This document shows, one piece after another, positions 1-7,743 of a DNA stretch of 64,000 nucleotides. How positions within the stretch are numbered: position 1 is the first letter of the stretch; each line of letters begins with the position of its first letter. The notes under the pieces are model-generated. The model did no database searches and had not been told where the DNA came from. It saw only the letters and a program-made list of their open reading frames with translations. Source of the stretch: Pedobacter endophyticus (GTDB lineage: Bacteria > Bacteroidota > Bacteroidia > Sphingobacteriales > Sphingobacteriaceae); NCBI RefSeq assembly GCF_015679185.1, contig NZ_CP064939.1, positions 1,116,001 through 1,180,000 on the forward strand, read 5' to 3'. A program made the position numbers and the translations under genes.

Positions 1-62
1 TTCTGAGCGCCCACTACCCATGAGAGCAAACAGAGCAAAAGAAGCAAAAAAGATTTTTTCAT
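1..62 (-). CDS. Start of next exported Tra protein (TraJ candidate), cut by window edge
   Basis: Only the first 20 codons are in the window. The start codon overlaps the stop of the upstream TraI-like gene in an ATGA arrangement, which indicates translational coupling. The visible residues read MKKSFLLLLLCLLSWVVGAQ: a basic start, a leucine-rich core and an Ala-Gln cleavage site, so a signal peptide is clear. In Bacteroides-type conjugation operons the gene after traI is usually traJ, so TraJ is inferred from gene order only. Confidence 0.6.
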   Translation of the reverse strand, partial: MKKSFLLLLLCLLSWVVGAQ

Positions 63-739
63 GGTTTTAAAAATTTTGATTTGAATAAAATATCATTGCT
101 GAGGCGCAGATCCTGATCGATAAAGCCCTGATAAGGATTAAGCGAACGGAAGACCCCGTTCATTTTTGCCCAGTACATGGATTTTTTCATGCTGAATATC
201 AGCGCGCGGATCACCCGTAATTCCAGCGCAATTTTCTTAAGCAGCGCATCCCGCTTTTCAAAATCCATCAAAACGTCCTCCCCCTCTTTGAGCACAAAAG
301 CAGAGACCTGTGAAAAAAGGCTTATGCCCCGGTCCTTTACCTGTCTGGAAATATCTTCTGCAAAAAGCAGTAGATGGGGATCTGATTTGGCTATAGCGAT
401 CATCCCGGCACTTTCCGATGAAATCTCGGCAACTAGCGAGCTGATCTGCTTAACTGCGATTGCACTTTTAAGGCCCTCGTCAACTTCTCTTAAAGAAGAT
501 AGGATTAAAGACTGTACCATTACCATAGCGCCCAGGTTGAGGTTAATGTCCGAAAGGCGGTTGTTGATCGTATTCAAATAACTGCCATAGGTGTTCTCAG
601 CTGCCAGGCGAACTGCGCCGTTTTCATTGACGATATTAAAATGCCCGCGATCGAAGATAATCCGCTGTCCAAAACAGAAGATAGAATTTAGCATAAATCC
701 AACGGCGAAGACGGCTTGTTTAAAGATTTTGTTCAACAT
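59..739 (-). CDS. Exported TraI-like conjugation protein, paralogue 3
   Basis: 226 residues with an N-terminal signal peptide ending near FCFGQ at residue 25. The mature part is mostly helical. Its C-terminus (YWAKMNGVFRSLNPYQGF, then a ...LRLSNDIL...LKP ending) matches the C-termini of the proteins at 2998-3660 (YWAKQRGVLNSLNPYSGY) and 2348-3001 (SRKKVLKGLNPFSGF), so the three are paralogues. Proteins of this kind lie directly downstream of the VirB4-like TraG gene in Bacteroidota conjugation operons (TraI/DUF4141 class) and are thought to be periplasmic parts of the transfer apparatus. This copy is separated from the other two by a four-gene island on the opposite strand. Its stop overlaps the next exported Tra gene, which places it in the tra operon. 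The family assignment is from size, position and the shared tail. Confidence 0.7.
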   Translation of the reverse strand: MLNKIFKQAVFAVGFMLNSIFCFGQRIIFDRGHFNIVNENGAVRLAAENTYGSYLNTINNRLSDINLNLGAMVMVQSLILSSLREVDEGLKSAIAVKQISSLVAEISSESAGMIAIAKSDPHLLLFAEDISRQVKDRGISLFSQVSAFVLKEGEDVLMDFEKRDALLKKIALELRVIRALIFSMKKSMYWAKMNGVFRSLNPYQGFIDQDLRLSNDILFKSKFLKP

Positions 740-758
740 ATATTGTTTATTATTTCTT

Positions 759-766
759 TATATTTG
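759..766 (+). promoter_or_regulatory. Candidate -7 box of the small-protein operon
   Basis: TATATTTG fits the Bacteroidota -7 consensus TAnnTTTG and lies 16 bp upstream of the ATG at 782. No well-spaced -33 TTG is evident, so this is a weak call. It would give the inserted operon its own rightward promoter, overlapping the start of the divergent TraI-like gene. Confidence 0.3.
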
Positions 767-781
767 GACAACGCAATCAGC

Positions 782-1393
782 ATGAACCAAAGAAAAGACG
801 CACTGATCGATATACTCAAAGAGAAATACGAGTATGAGAATGAGCGGAAAAGATATTATGATAATGTCATCAACCTGCCAATTTCTCTCTTAGCCTTTAT
901 TATAACTGGCATATATTTTATTGTTACAGAGAGCAACCAAACTACCTGGTTTAATACAGCAAAACCCTTTATAATTTTCCCCCTATTATTTAGTTCAGTT
1001 ATCAGTATGTTTTTCCTGTTTAGGGTTTTCTTTAAACGAAAACGGAAGTATAGTTCATTTCCAAGTAGCGAAACCGTTTTTGATGACTATCAAAAACTTT
1101 TAAACTGGCATATTATCAATTCGGCCCAAGGCAATAACAATTCTTTTAATGAGGATTTTGATGATTTTATCATTGAATGGTATAGAAAATGTAATAAAAA
1201 CAATACTACAGTAAATGACGAAAGAGCAGCTGATTTTCACGCCTCTAAGATGTTTATCGGCTTATCCTACGCACTTGGTATCATGGTATTTATTATGTTC
1301 TGTGCAATTAAGATAAATCCGGCACAACAGCCTGAAAAATCACTTAAGGTTGAAATAATAGGCCAAAAAGAAAATAAGCCTCTCAAACATTAA
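782..1393 (+). CDS. Three-TM membrane protein of the inserted small-protein operon
   Basis: I do not recognise this 203-residue protein. The start is set at ATG 782 (MNQRKDALIDIL). The frame is open further upstream to an ATG at 716, but that extension overlaps the divergent tra gene and the candidate promoter. Layout: a charged helical N-terminus (1-28), two hydrophobic segments near 29-49 and 60-82 joined by a short loop, a basic FKRKRKY stop-transfer, a soluble acidic region (about 90-170) and a third hydrophobic segment near 177-196 with a charged tail. Two close TM helices plus a cytosolic region recall SLATT-type membrane effectors, but no sequence signature proves it. It heads an operon with the three small proteins at 1401-2320 (7-bp gap to the first), so it probably works with them. 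Codon use is AT-richer than the flanking tra genes, which suggests separate acquisition. Confidence 0.75.
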   Translation: MNQRKDALIDILKEKYEYENERKRYYDNVINLPISLLAFIITGIYFIVTESNQTTWFNTAKPFIIFPLLFSSVISMFFLFRVFFKRKRKYSSFPSSETVFDDYQKLLNWHIINSAQGNNNSFNEDFDDFIIEWYRKCNKNNTTVNDERAADFHASKMFIGLSYALGIMVFIMFCAIKINPAQQPEKSLKVEIIGQKENKPLKH

Positions 1394-1400
1394 TCAAGAA

Positions 1401-1730
1401 ATGAGCGACAGCGACATAGAGCAGAACGACGAAATTAATTCAGGTTCAGATAAACCTGTGCCTTCAGCGGTAAGAATGGAACATAGGTCGAACATAACAT
1501 TCGAAACATCTTATTCATCTGGAATGTCTTTTGACAAATTATTACAGCAGTCATCTGATGATCTAGATATGCCTAGGCCAACTTCACGAAAAGAGAATTA
1601 TCAAGAGCGACTATTCGCTCTGAATATGATTCTTAGAAGAAAGGAAAAGAGACTTAAACTTGTGATTGCTATTCTATCGATAGGCTGGCTGCTGACAATT
1701 GTCTATCTGATTATTAAAATAAAGCTGTAG
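1401..1730 (+). CDS. Tail-anchored small protein with SAVRMEHR motif
   Basis: 109 residues of unknown function. The N-terminus is acidic and disordered (MSDSDIEQNDEINSGS), followed by DKPVPSAVRMEHRSN at residues 17-31. That segment aligns with EKPIASGVRSEYR in the next two genes. A middle low-complexity Ser/Asp region is followed by a basic stretch (RRKEKRLK) and a single C-terminal hydrophobic helix (about 85-106). There is no signal peptide, so it is predicted to be tail-anchored with its N-terminus in the cytoplasm. It lies 7 bp after the three-TM gene and 22 bp before the next small gene. Confidence 0.7.
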   Translation: MSDSDIEQNDEINSGSDKPVPSAVRMEHRSNITFETSYSSGMSFDKLLQQSSDDLDMPRPTSRKENYQERLFALNMILRRKEKRLKLVIAILSIGWLLTIVYLIIKIKL

Positions 1731-1752
1731 ATTCATATTAAAGTAAATCCTA

Positions 1753-2004
1753 ATGAGCGCTGAGGAAAATAATCAAGACGAAACTTCTACCAGTACCAGA
1801 GAAAAACCAATTGCTTCGGGTGTAAGAAGCGAATATAGGCATTACGAAGGCGATGAACATTATGCACCAATTGTTTGCGAGTCTAAAGTATTCCCTTCCA
1901 AGGATGAAAACGACAAGCCAATGGCTACTACTGGCTCACGTCTTATTAAATGGATTATTTTTCTAATTGCACTAGCTCTTGCTGCATATTTCATGAGCAG
2001 GTAA
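1753..2004 (+). CDS. Tail-anchored small protein with SGVRSEYR motif
   Basis: 83 residues, unknown function. An acidic, Thr/Ser-rich N-terminus (MSAEENNQDETSTST) leads into REKPIASGVRSEYRHYEG at residues 16-33. Twelve residues of this motif are identical to the motif of the following gene. One C-terminal hydrophobic helix (about 64-81) precedes a short SR tail, so this too is probably tail-anchored. The overall plan is the same as in the 1401 gene: acidic leader, motif, variable middle, C-terminal helix. Confidence 0.7.
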   Translation: MSAEENNQDETSTSTREKPIASGVRSEYRHYEGDEHYAPIVCESKVFPSKDENDKPMATTGSRLIKWIIFLIALALAAYFMSR

Positions 2005-2044
2005 TTTCCATTCTGATATAACGCACTAATTTAAAACTCAAGAA

Positions 2045-2320
2045 ATGATTATCAATCCGGACGAAATAGAAGATACTATCCCAGAGGCAAACGGAGAAAA
2101 ACCGATTGCTTCCGGTGTCCGCAGTGAATATAGAAGAGGGGGAGCGCGCAAATGCCATAAAATGGCCACCCAAAAGCGTAAGAAACGGTTAAGAAAATCT
2201 GGCCGCGTTAGTCAGCATTCACTGGCAAAAATTAAAAAAAATCTTTCATCTGTAAAAAAGGCACATAAATTACGCCTTAAAAAGATCCAGAAGATTAAGG
2301 CAAAAAAAATACGAGCCTAA
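2045..2320 (+). CDS. Highly basic small protein with SGVRSEYR motif
   Basis: 91 residues, unknown function. An acidic leader (MIINPDEIEDTIPEANG) is followed by EKPIASGVRSEYRRGG at residues 18-33, after which the protein differs completely from its two neighbours. Instead of a TM helix it carries about 55 residues dominated by Lys and Arg (for example QKRKKRLRKSGR and KKIQKIKAKKIRA), as in nucleic-acid-binding or histone-like tails. The same motif is therefore attached to a membrane anchor in two proteins and to a basic tail in the third. The gene ends 28 bp before the convergent stop of the TraI-like gene at 2348. Confidence 0.7.
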   Translation: MIINPDEIEDTIPEANGEKPIASGVRSEYRRGGARKCHKMATQKRKKRLRKSGRVSQHSLAKIKKNLSSVKKAHKLRLKKIQKIKAKKIRA

Positions 2321-2347
2321 ATTTGTTTCCAACCTTTGCCTGAGAAT

Positions 2348-3001
2348 CTATTTCAAACTTTTTAATCTGCCCAGAACCTCATCTACCAATTTTTTATCGG
2401 TATTGATAAATCCTGAAAAAGGGTTCAGGCCCTTCAAGACCTTTTTTCTGGAAGAATATTGAAGGCTTACTGCAAGTCCCCTGGAAGCTCCTGATATCAG
2501 GCGGAGCTCAGTGAGCACATGGGAAAAAAGCATTTTCCGGTCGCTTTGCTTCATCTGGTTGATGTCTTGCATTGATAGGGTGAGTCCATATAGAAAATTC
2601 AGCAACGCATAAGCTCTATTCCCCATGTCCATCTCTGCCTGTATGGCCAGAATAGAAAGAGCGGGATCATCCATGCATAAATCATAAATTATTCCCTGGC
2701 TCTTGGCAATATCACTGATTAGTGGATAAGCCTCAAGACCGATCTGCGCTGCATCAATTGCCAGCCCAAGGGTCCTGAACCTCGACTGAAAATCCCTGTA
2801 TTTATCCTTTAGTCTTATCATCAGGGTCTTGTTCGCCTCCTCAGTAATAGTAGATTCCGCCTGCCTGTCTCTGGCGTCCGACTGTTTTCCGTGTTCGGTT
2901 TTGCTATCTCCAACAAGCTGGTGCAAGAGTCCAACATTCAATTGCGCATAGCTTTGAGCTGAGAATAAAAGCAAAACAGCAACAACTATTAACCTTTTCA
3001 T
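2348..3001 (-). CDS. Exported TraI-like conjugation protein, paralogue 2
   Basis: 217 residues with a signal peptide (MKRLIVVAVLLLFSAQSYAQ). The helical mature part ends with KGLNPFSGFINTDKKLVDEV, homologous to the tails of paralogues 1 and 3. Its start overlaps the end of the 2998-3660 gene by 4 bp (ATGA), so the two are translated together. The TraI/DUF4141-like assignment rests on the exported location and on its place after traG. It is the most divergent of the three: it lacks the YWAK block and has QYSSRKK there. Confidence 0.7.
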   Translation of the reverse strand: MKRLIVVAVLLLFSAQSYAQLNVGLLHQLVGDSKTEHGKQSDARDRQAESTITEEANKTLMIRLKDKYRDFQSRFRTLGLAIDAAQIGLEAYPLISDIAKSQGIIYDLCMDDPALSILAIQAEMDMGNRAYALLNFLYGLTLSMQDINQMKQSDRKMLFSHVLTELRLISGASRGLAVSLQYSSRKKVLKGLNPFSGFINTDKKLVDEVLGRLKSLK

Positions 3002-3660
3002 TGTTTGAGCATTTTCGCATTCCTGATGATATCGTCCGCAATGCGTTTATCGATATTGATATACCCACTGTACGGATTTAGGGAATTCAGTACACCTCGC
3101 TGTTTCGCCCAGTACATTGTTCGGTACATCCCGTAAGCCACGCCTCGGAGGATGGTCAGTTCGGTTACGATCCTATTGAGCAGTTTGGCCCTCTCCCCGG
3201 AATCCATCAGCGCCTCCCTTCCGTCTTTTAATACAAAAGAGCTAACCTCGGCTGCAAGATTTATAGACCGTGCTTTAAATTCCCTGGCGCCACCTTCGGC
3301 AAACAGCAATAGTACAGGATCACTTGAGGCGATATTTACTGCTTTATTTACATCGATGACGATATCCTGGGAAATCTCATAAATGTCTTTTACCGAAAGC
3401 AGAGACCTCATCACGCCAGAAACTTCAGACAGTCCCCTGTAAATAGTGGACTGTAGATCGTTTACGATTCCCAATTGCCCGGTTACCGCCAACTGCGCCC
3501 TTTGCACAACGGTCAGGTTATCGCTGGTTCGGGACAGGCCGCTGCTGATGACCCCGGCATGGGCAGCGGTGGCCGCTGCTGTTGTTGGATCAACATAGAT
3601 CTGCGCAGAGGCAGATAACGATAACAGACCAAATAAAAAATAGATGAATATTTTTGGCAT
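2998..3660 (-). CDS. Exported TraI-like conjugation protein, paralogue 1
   Basis: 220 residues. The signal peptide (MPKIFIYFLFGLLSLSASAQ) is followed by a helical mature protein rich in Ala and Ser, ending in YWAKQRGVLNSLNPYSGY and a charged helix. It starts 11 bp downstream of traG and overlaps paralogue 2 by 4 bp. In CTnDOT-type operons the exported TraI protein occupies this slot. The role is inferred as a periplasmic part of the mating-pair apparatus. Confidence 0.75.
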   Translation of the reverse strand: MPKIFIYFLFGLLSLSASAQIYVDPTTAAATAAHAGVISSGLSRTSDNLTVVQRAQLAVTGQLGIVNDLQSTIYRGLSEVSGVMRSLLSVKDIYEISQDIVIDVNKAVNIASSDPVLLLFAEGGAREFKARSINLAAEVSSFVLKDGREALMDSGERAKLLNRIVTELTILRGVAYGMYRTMYWAKQRGVLNSLNPYSGYINIDKRIADDIIRNAKMLKQ

Positions 3661-3671
3661 GATAACAAAGT

Positions 3672-6107
3672 TTAAATGGTGGATAAATTGACTTTTTTGA
3701 CAAATTCAGCAAGCGAAAGCCCGCTGGATCTCATATCTGCGATGAATGCCTCAAGACCTGCAGGATAAGAACCAAATCGCTTGACATAGGATTCAACGGC
3801 AGTCTTTTCGGGCTTTTCGGTGGTGAAGGTCAGATATTGAAACATCGATACTTCTACCCCATAGACCTCACCGGTACTTCCGCGCTTGATATACACTTCC
3901 TTGAATTTCCCCCTACCGGCTTTATTTTCCAGGGCATTGATGGTAAAAATCTTGCGCTGCTCCACCTCACTCAAGGAAAGAAGTTTTGCTACCTGGGTAT
4001 AATCCCCCCTGAACTTTGACTGGTCCATCAGACAGATGGTATCGGAACTGGCCAGAATGGAATCCTTGATGACCGCATTTCCGATAATATCGCCGAGTTC
4101 CTGAGTCACCACAATAGGCTCGCCCCAGAATTTTCTCATCGTTTTATAAAGGTAGAGGATGTAATTTGCCATTAAAGGAGAGGCAATTGCCTTCCATGCT
4201 TCCTCTAAAATCATTGCTTTCCGCTGCCCTGTGCGGTGCCTCATTTTCTGGAGGACCAGATCCATAATCACCAGGGTTACAATTGGAAATAATACCCGGT
4301 TTTCCTTAATCGAATCGATTTCATATACGATAAAACGCTGGGTAAAATCAGAAAAATCAGCATTTTCGTTGAGCAGTCTGCCATACTCTCCCCCGAAAGA
4401 GAATTTTTTAAGTACATAACGGTACTCATCCAGATCGAAACTGATCTTCTCGTTCTCCTTGATCTCTGCGATCTTATCAAGTGAATAATAATAGAAAGAA
4501 TCAAAACATAGCGCGAAATCGGCCTTCCCCAAAAAGAAATCTGAATAGTAGGCCGAAAGTACATTTGAGAAAACCGTATCCTCAATCTGCGAAACGGTGC
4601 CATCTGCTCCTTTTAAAAGCAGGCCGATCAGTGTTTTCAGGAAATCCTTTTTTTCAATGTTATACTCTGCTTCAGAGATAAAAAAGGGATTCATTGTAAT
4701 CGGATGTTCCTCGGTGTAAGTATAATACTTTCCGCCAAAGTAATTGCAAAGCCCGGAATAAGAGTGTCCTACATCAACAATCACGATATCGTAGTTATAG
4801 AGCATATACTGTTCGAGCAGACTGTTCATAAAAAACGATTTCCCGGTGCCTGAACTGCCCAGAACGAATTTGGATCGGTTGGTAATCCTTCCGCTATCCA
4901 TCGGAAGATCCGCAAGGTCCACGCCTACCGGAATTCCCCTTCTGTCGGTAAAGCGCATCAGGAAATCCGAAGGCTCATCCTTCATCAACCGCTCTTTATA
5001 GAACAGGCATAGCGCCGCGTCCGCGGTAGTCAAAAACCAGTCGTATTTTTTCAGTCCCACCGCATTACCCGGCAACGCGCTTCTGAAGAGCTCCATCTGA
5101 TTGTATGCATTTTTAGAGGGAATGATTCCCTGCTGAAATAGCGAAGCCTCAATAAAATTACAGCTGGTATCTAAAAGCTGAAGTTCGCAGCAGACCAGTA
5201 AAGAATAATGGGCATTAACCAGCAGCTGATTTTCCCTTGCCACATCTATAAGGAGCTTATCGATATCTTCCACACACATCTGATTGGCCGGATCCGGAAC
5301 GCCCGAATACCGCTTTCGCTTTAGCTGCAGCTTGCTTAAGGTCAGGCTCTGCGAGGGAATTTCAATTAACTGGTTATAGATAAGGCTATGAATCCCCGGA
5401 ACCGAGGACAAAAAAGAAAGATTGTCCATTGGAAATTCCTGAAGCCCTTTGCCGTTGCTGGTCGTTAAATATGGCCCGATAGATTCGGGCATGTCGATGG
5501 AGTCAATATTGACCAGGCTCATGCATCGGATCGCCTTCTCGCCAATACCAATTTCAGTATCCCCGGCCCTTAAGTTGTTTAGCGAAAAATGATCTGAGGA
5601 GAAATCCATGGCCAGCATCCGCGATACATAGCGCTCTATCTCAGCGCGCGAGAATAATTTTGGTGATAGCGATGCGCCTTCTAATAGTTCACAGACTTTA
5701 AAAATATTTGATACAAAATCCAAAAGCGCTTTCTTGTCATAAACATACATTGCCCTCCGTTTAACCTGACGGGTAATAATCAGATAGCAAGCGTGATCGA
5801 TATATGCCCGCCCTGAGAAATGCTCATCATATTTCTGCTGCAGGGGCTCAGCTTGCGCTTTAGCCTGATATATTTTTCTGGCAAATACATCCTTTTTCTG
5901 GAGGATATACCCTTCTCCCAGAATTTTAATCACATTTAAGAGCAGATGGTGAAAGCCTTGATAGTCGTCGGGGTCTGCAGAATAGATAAGTACGGGATTT
6001 TCGATGGAAATGATGACCGAAAAATCGCCCGACTCACCGTACAGAATAGAAAGTCCGCTTATTTCTTCAATTCCGGCATAAGGCAGTTTAAATTCCTGTT
6101 TTCCCAT
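3672..6107 (-). CDS. traG: TraG, VirB4-type conjugation ATPase
   Basis: 811 residues, the usual length for Bacteroidota TraG. The Walker A motif is GSSGTGKSFF near residue 419. The Walker B-like motif is KAMILEEAWKAI near 632, followed by a TMRKFWGEPIVVTQELGDI stretch typical of VirB4/TraC ATPases. The N-terminal half (about 1-390) corresponds to the variable membrane- and subunit-contacting domain. The protein should power pilus assembly and substrate transfer at the inner membrane. The start overlaps the end of traF by 20 bp, and the exported TraI-like gene follows after 11 bp. No lesions were seen. Confidence 0.92.
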   Translation of the reverse strand: MGKQEFKLPYAGIEEISGLSILYGESGDFSVIISIENPVLIYSADPDDYQGFHHLLLNVIKILGEGYILQKKDVFARKIYQAKAQAEPLQQKYDEHFSGRAYIDHACYLIITRQVKRRAMYVYDKKALLDFVSNIFKVCELLEGASLSPKLFSRAEIERYVSRMLAMDFSSDHFSLNNLRAGDTEIGIGEKAIRCMSLVNIDSIDMPESIGPYLTTSNGKGLQEFPMDNLSFLSSVPGIHSLIYNQLIEIPSQSLTLSKLQLKRKRYSGVPDPANQMCVEDIDKLLIDVARENQLLVNAHYSLLVCCELQLLDTSCNFIEASLFQQGIIPSKNAYNQMELFRSALPGNAVGLKKYDWFLTTADAALCLFYKERLMKDEPSDFLMRFTDRRGIPVGVDLADLPMDSGRITNRSKFVLGSSGTGKSFFMNSLLEQYMLYNYDIVIVDVGHSYSGLCNYFGGKYYTYTEEHPITMNPFFISEAEYNIEKKDFLKTLIGLLLKGADGTVSQIEDTVFSNVLSAYYSDFFLGKADFALCFDSFYYYSLDKIAEIKENEKISFDLDEYRYVLKKFSFGGEYGRLLNENADFSDFTQRFIVYEIDSIKENRVLFPIVTLVIMDLVLQKMRHRTGQRKAMILEEAWKAIASPLMANYILYLYKTMRKFWGEPIVVTQELGDIIGNAVIKDSILASSDTICLMDQSKFRGDYTQVAKLLSLSEVEQRKIFTINALENKAGRGKFKEVYIKRGSTGEVYGVEVSMFQYLTFTTEKPEKTAVESYVKRFGSYPAGLEAFIADMRSSGLSLAEFVKKVNLSTI

Positions 6108-6396
6108 AACCCCGCCTTAAATAAATACCGTGAATGAATATCCCCCTGGACCTGTTCTTATCATGAAGACCGGAGGACTGCTTGAAATGAGTATAGAAGA
6201 GGCCGCCGGCTATTGAAACAATGGTGACAAAGCCGCCGATATACATATTCACCAATGCACCGGTTAATCCTCCCAAGACCAGCCCAAGGCCTAATGAAGA
6301 TATGCCATAGGCAATAAACTTTCCTTTGAAGCCGCGGTAGACAAGGGGCTTCTGCAGCCCCTTGTAAACTGGATACATTTTCATGCTATACGCCAA
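6088..6396 (-). CDS. traF: TraF (DUF4133), VirB3-like membrane protein
   Basis: 102 residues. A short cytoplasmic start (YPVYKGLQKPLVYRGFKGKF) is followed by two close hydrophobic segments at about 28-48 and 52-70, then a basic tail. The phrase GLQKPLVYRGFKGKFI is characteristic of the DUF4133/TraF family, which resembles VirB3 and associates with the VirB4 ATPase. The gene overlaps both traE (11 bp) and traG (20 bp), so the three are tightly coupled. Confidence 0.88.
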   Translation of the reverse strand: MAYSMKMYPVYKGLQKPLVYRGFKGKFIAYGISSLGLGLVLGGLTGALVNMYIGGFVTIVSIAGGLFYTHFKQSSGLHDKNRSRGIFIHGIYLRRGYGKTGI

Positions 6397-6697
6397 AAAA
6401 TGCCTTGATTACTACCGATACCAGAACCAGAAAAAGACAGGAGCCACCCCAGCCCATAATTTCTTTATTGATGTCCTGATCTCCGGAGTTCCATTTGATG
6501 TACACACGTACCCCGCCGATAATACCTACCACGGCACCAATAGCAAGAGTGAGCGTAGAAACAGGATCTATATAGGACGTCAGCGAAGAAGTCGCTGCAT
6601 TGATTCCCGTTGTTCCCCCGCCTGTCTGGGCGGAGACTGCCTGCGCCAAACCTATTAGCGTGGCCAATGACAAAAGTCTTTTATTTTTTACTGTCAT
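6386..6697 (-). CDS. traE: TraE (DUF4134), VirB2-like membrane protein
   Basis: 103 residues with a signal peptide (LATLIGLAQAVSAQ) and two hydrophobic helices (about 46-68 and 84-101) around the loop IKWNSGDQDINKEIMGWGG. The G-x-R-V-Y-x-K/N-W motif (GGVRVYIKWNSG) and the following I/V-MGW are diagnostic of DUF4134/TraE. The topology of cleaved leader plus two TM helices is like that of VirB2-type pilins, so a pilin-like role is plausible but not proven. A paralogue lies directly upstream at 6731-7042. Confidence 0.88.
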   Translation of the reverse strand: MTVKNKRLLSLATLIGLAQAVSAQTGGGTTGINAATSSLTSYIDPVSTLTLAIGAVVGIIGGVRVYIKWNSGDQDINKEIMGWGGSCLFLVLVSVVIKAFFGV

Positions 6698-6730
6698 ATA
6701 AAATTGATTAAAACGGAATGAAAAATATTT

Positions 6731-7042
6731 TTACAGCCTGAAGAGACCTCGCAGGAATACGCTGATGAGCGATAAAAACAGGCAGGAAAAGAACCAGCCC
6801 ATAACCTGCGCGTCGATGTGGTGCTTGCCCATCTGCCAGTTGGCATACACCCTTAAGCCCCCGAGGATTCCTGCAATTGCGCCGATGACCAGTACCAGGT
6901 CAGAAAGCGAAAAATACCAGCTCTTCACCTCTGCCGATGCGGAATAGAACTCTGAGATTCCGGGCTGGGCATTGTCAGAAAAAGCAGAGAGCAAAAAGTG
7001 AGCAGCTATTGCTGCTTTAAAAACAAAAGAGAAAACCCTCAT
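6731..7042 (-). CDS. Second TraE-like (DUF4134) protein
   Basis: A paralogue of the adjacent TraE. It has a leader (MRVFSFVFKAAIAAHFLLSA), two TM helices and the family motif GGLRVYANWQMGKHHIDAQVMGWF. The start is placed at ATG 7042, which begins a normal signal peptide and lies 4 bp after the upstream stop. The frame is open to 7093, but those 17 residues do not look like a leader. Two tandem DUF4134 genes could give a major and a minor pilin-like subunit (inference). Confidence 0.82.
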   Translation of the reverse strand: MRVFSFVFKAAIAAHFLLSAFSDNAQPGISEFYSASAEVKSWYFSLSDLVLVIGAIAGILGGLRVYANWQMGKHHIDAQVMGWFFSCLFLSLISVFLRGLFRL

Positions 7043-7046
7043 AGAT

Positions 7047-7376
7047 TTAATACGGTATTGCCCGGGTATGTTCAATGAGGTTGTCCTTGGCAAGCGAGAA
7101 CAGCTGCTTTAAGCCTATGCCTCCAGTGGAAGAGACCGGACCGCTTGAGATAGCAACTGCTGGCTTTTCCTCTTTCACGGAACCCGCGACAGCTTCCTGT
7201 GTTTTCTCTTCCAGGGTGATCAGCTCCGGGCTGAAGGTCTCGGCAAAAAAATGCTCATCTTCAGAGTTTTCCTCCGTCGAAATCTTGGGAGATAAAAACA
7301 GATCAAAGAATAAGTTGAGTAAATAGTAAAGGAGATAAACAGTAAAGATTGTGGTCAAAAAATCAGTCCAGCTCAT
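7047..7376 (-). CDS. TraD-like single-pass membrane protein
   Basis: 109 residues: an N-terminal hydrophobic segment (about 6-28, TTIFTVYLLYYLLNLFFDLF), an acidic low-complexity middle and a conserved-looking C-terminal helix (GIGLKQLFSLAKDNLIEH). Size, the N-terminal YLLYY anchor and the position between the DUF3408 gene and traE match the small TraD proteins of Bacteroidota conjugative elements. It overlaps the upstream gene by 14 bp. The function is unknown. Confidence 0.65.
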   Translation of the reverse strand: MSWTDFLTTIFTVYLLYYLLNLFFDLFLSPKISTEENSEDEHFFAETFSPELITLEEKTQEAVAGSVKEEKPAVAISSGPVSSTGGIGLKQLFSLAKDNLIEHTRAIPY

Positions 7377-7743
7377 GGGTCATATTTTTTAGGGTTTGAG
7401 AAATGTATTCGTTTAGCCAGGGATGGCTTTTTAGAAAGCGGTCAAGGGAAAAAACAATTACCCTGCTCATATCAATATTAGAAGCGCTCTTTAGCTGCCT
7501 TAATTTGCTCATCGTGCGCTTATCGATCCTAATCAGGATTTTCTCCTGCCCGTCCATATTGAATTCCTGCAGTGAGGACAGGAAGTCGGAAAGACGCTTG
7601 GGGTCCACGGCCACTGTTTTTGCTTTCGGTTCATTACGGACAGGCTTTCCTTCTGCCTTAGTGCCGGGAGATTTTTGAGATAAGCCTTTCTGCTCTTCGA
7701 GCCTTGTTTTGAGCTGATCTGCGAGAGACTTAATTTCGCTCAT
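7363..7743 (-). CDS. DUF3408/TraC-like protein, ribbon-helix-helix type
   Basis: 126 residues. The first 60 are charged and disordered. The C-terminal part (ILIRIDKRTMSKLRQLKSA, then IDMSRVIVFSLDRFLKSHPWLNEYI) has the short strand plus two helices expected of the DUF3408 family found next to ParA (TraA) in Bacteroidota conjugation modules. A ribbon-helix-helix DNA-binding or centromere-binding role alongside ParA is likely but inferred. It overlaps parA by 4 bp and traD by 14 bp. Confidence 0.75.
   Translation of the reverse strand: MSEIKSLADQLKTRLEEQKGLSQKSPGTKAEGKPVRNEPKAKTVAVDPKRLSDFLSSLQEFNMDGQEKILIRIDKRTMSKLRQLKSASNIDMSRVIVFSLDRFLKSHPWLNEYISQTLKNMTHELD

Noticed and set aside
716..781. 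Upstream extension of the three-TM protein to ATG 716
   Set aside because: It overlaps the divergent tra gene start and a TAnnTTTG box, and the added residues look like translated promoter. ATG 782 is preferred.
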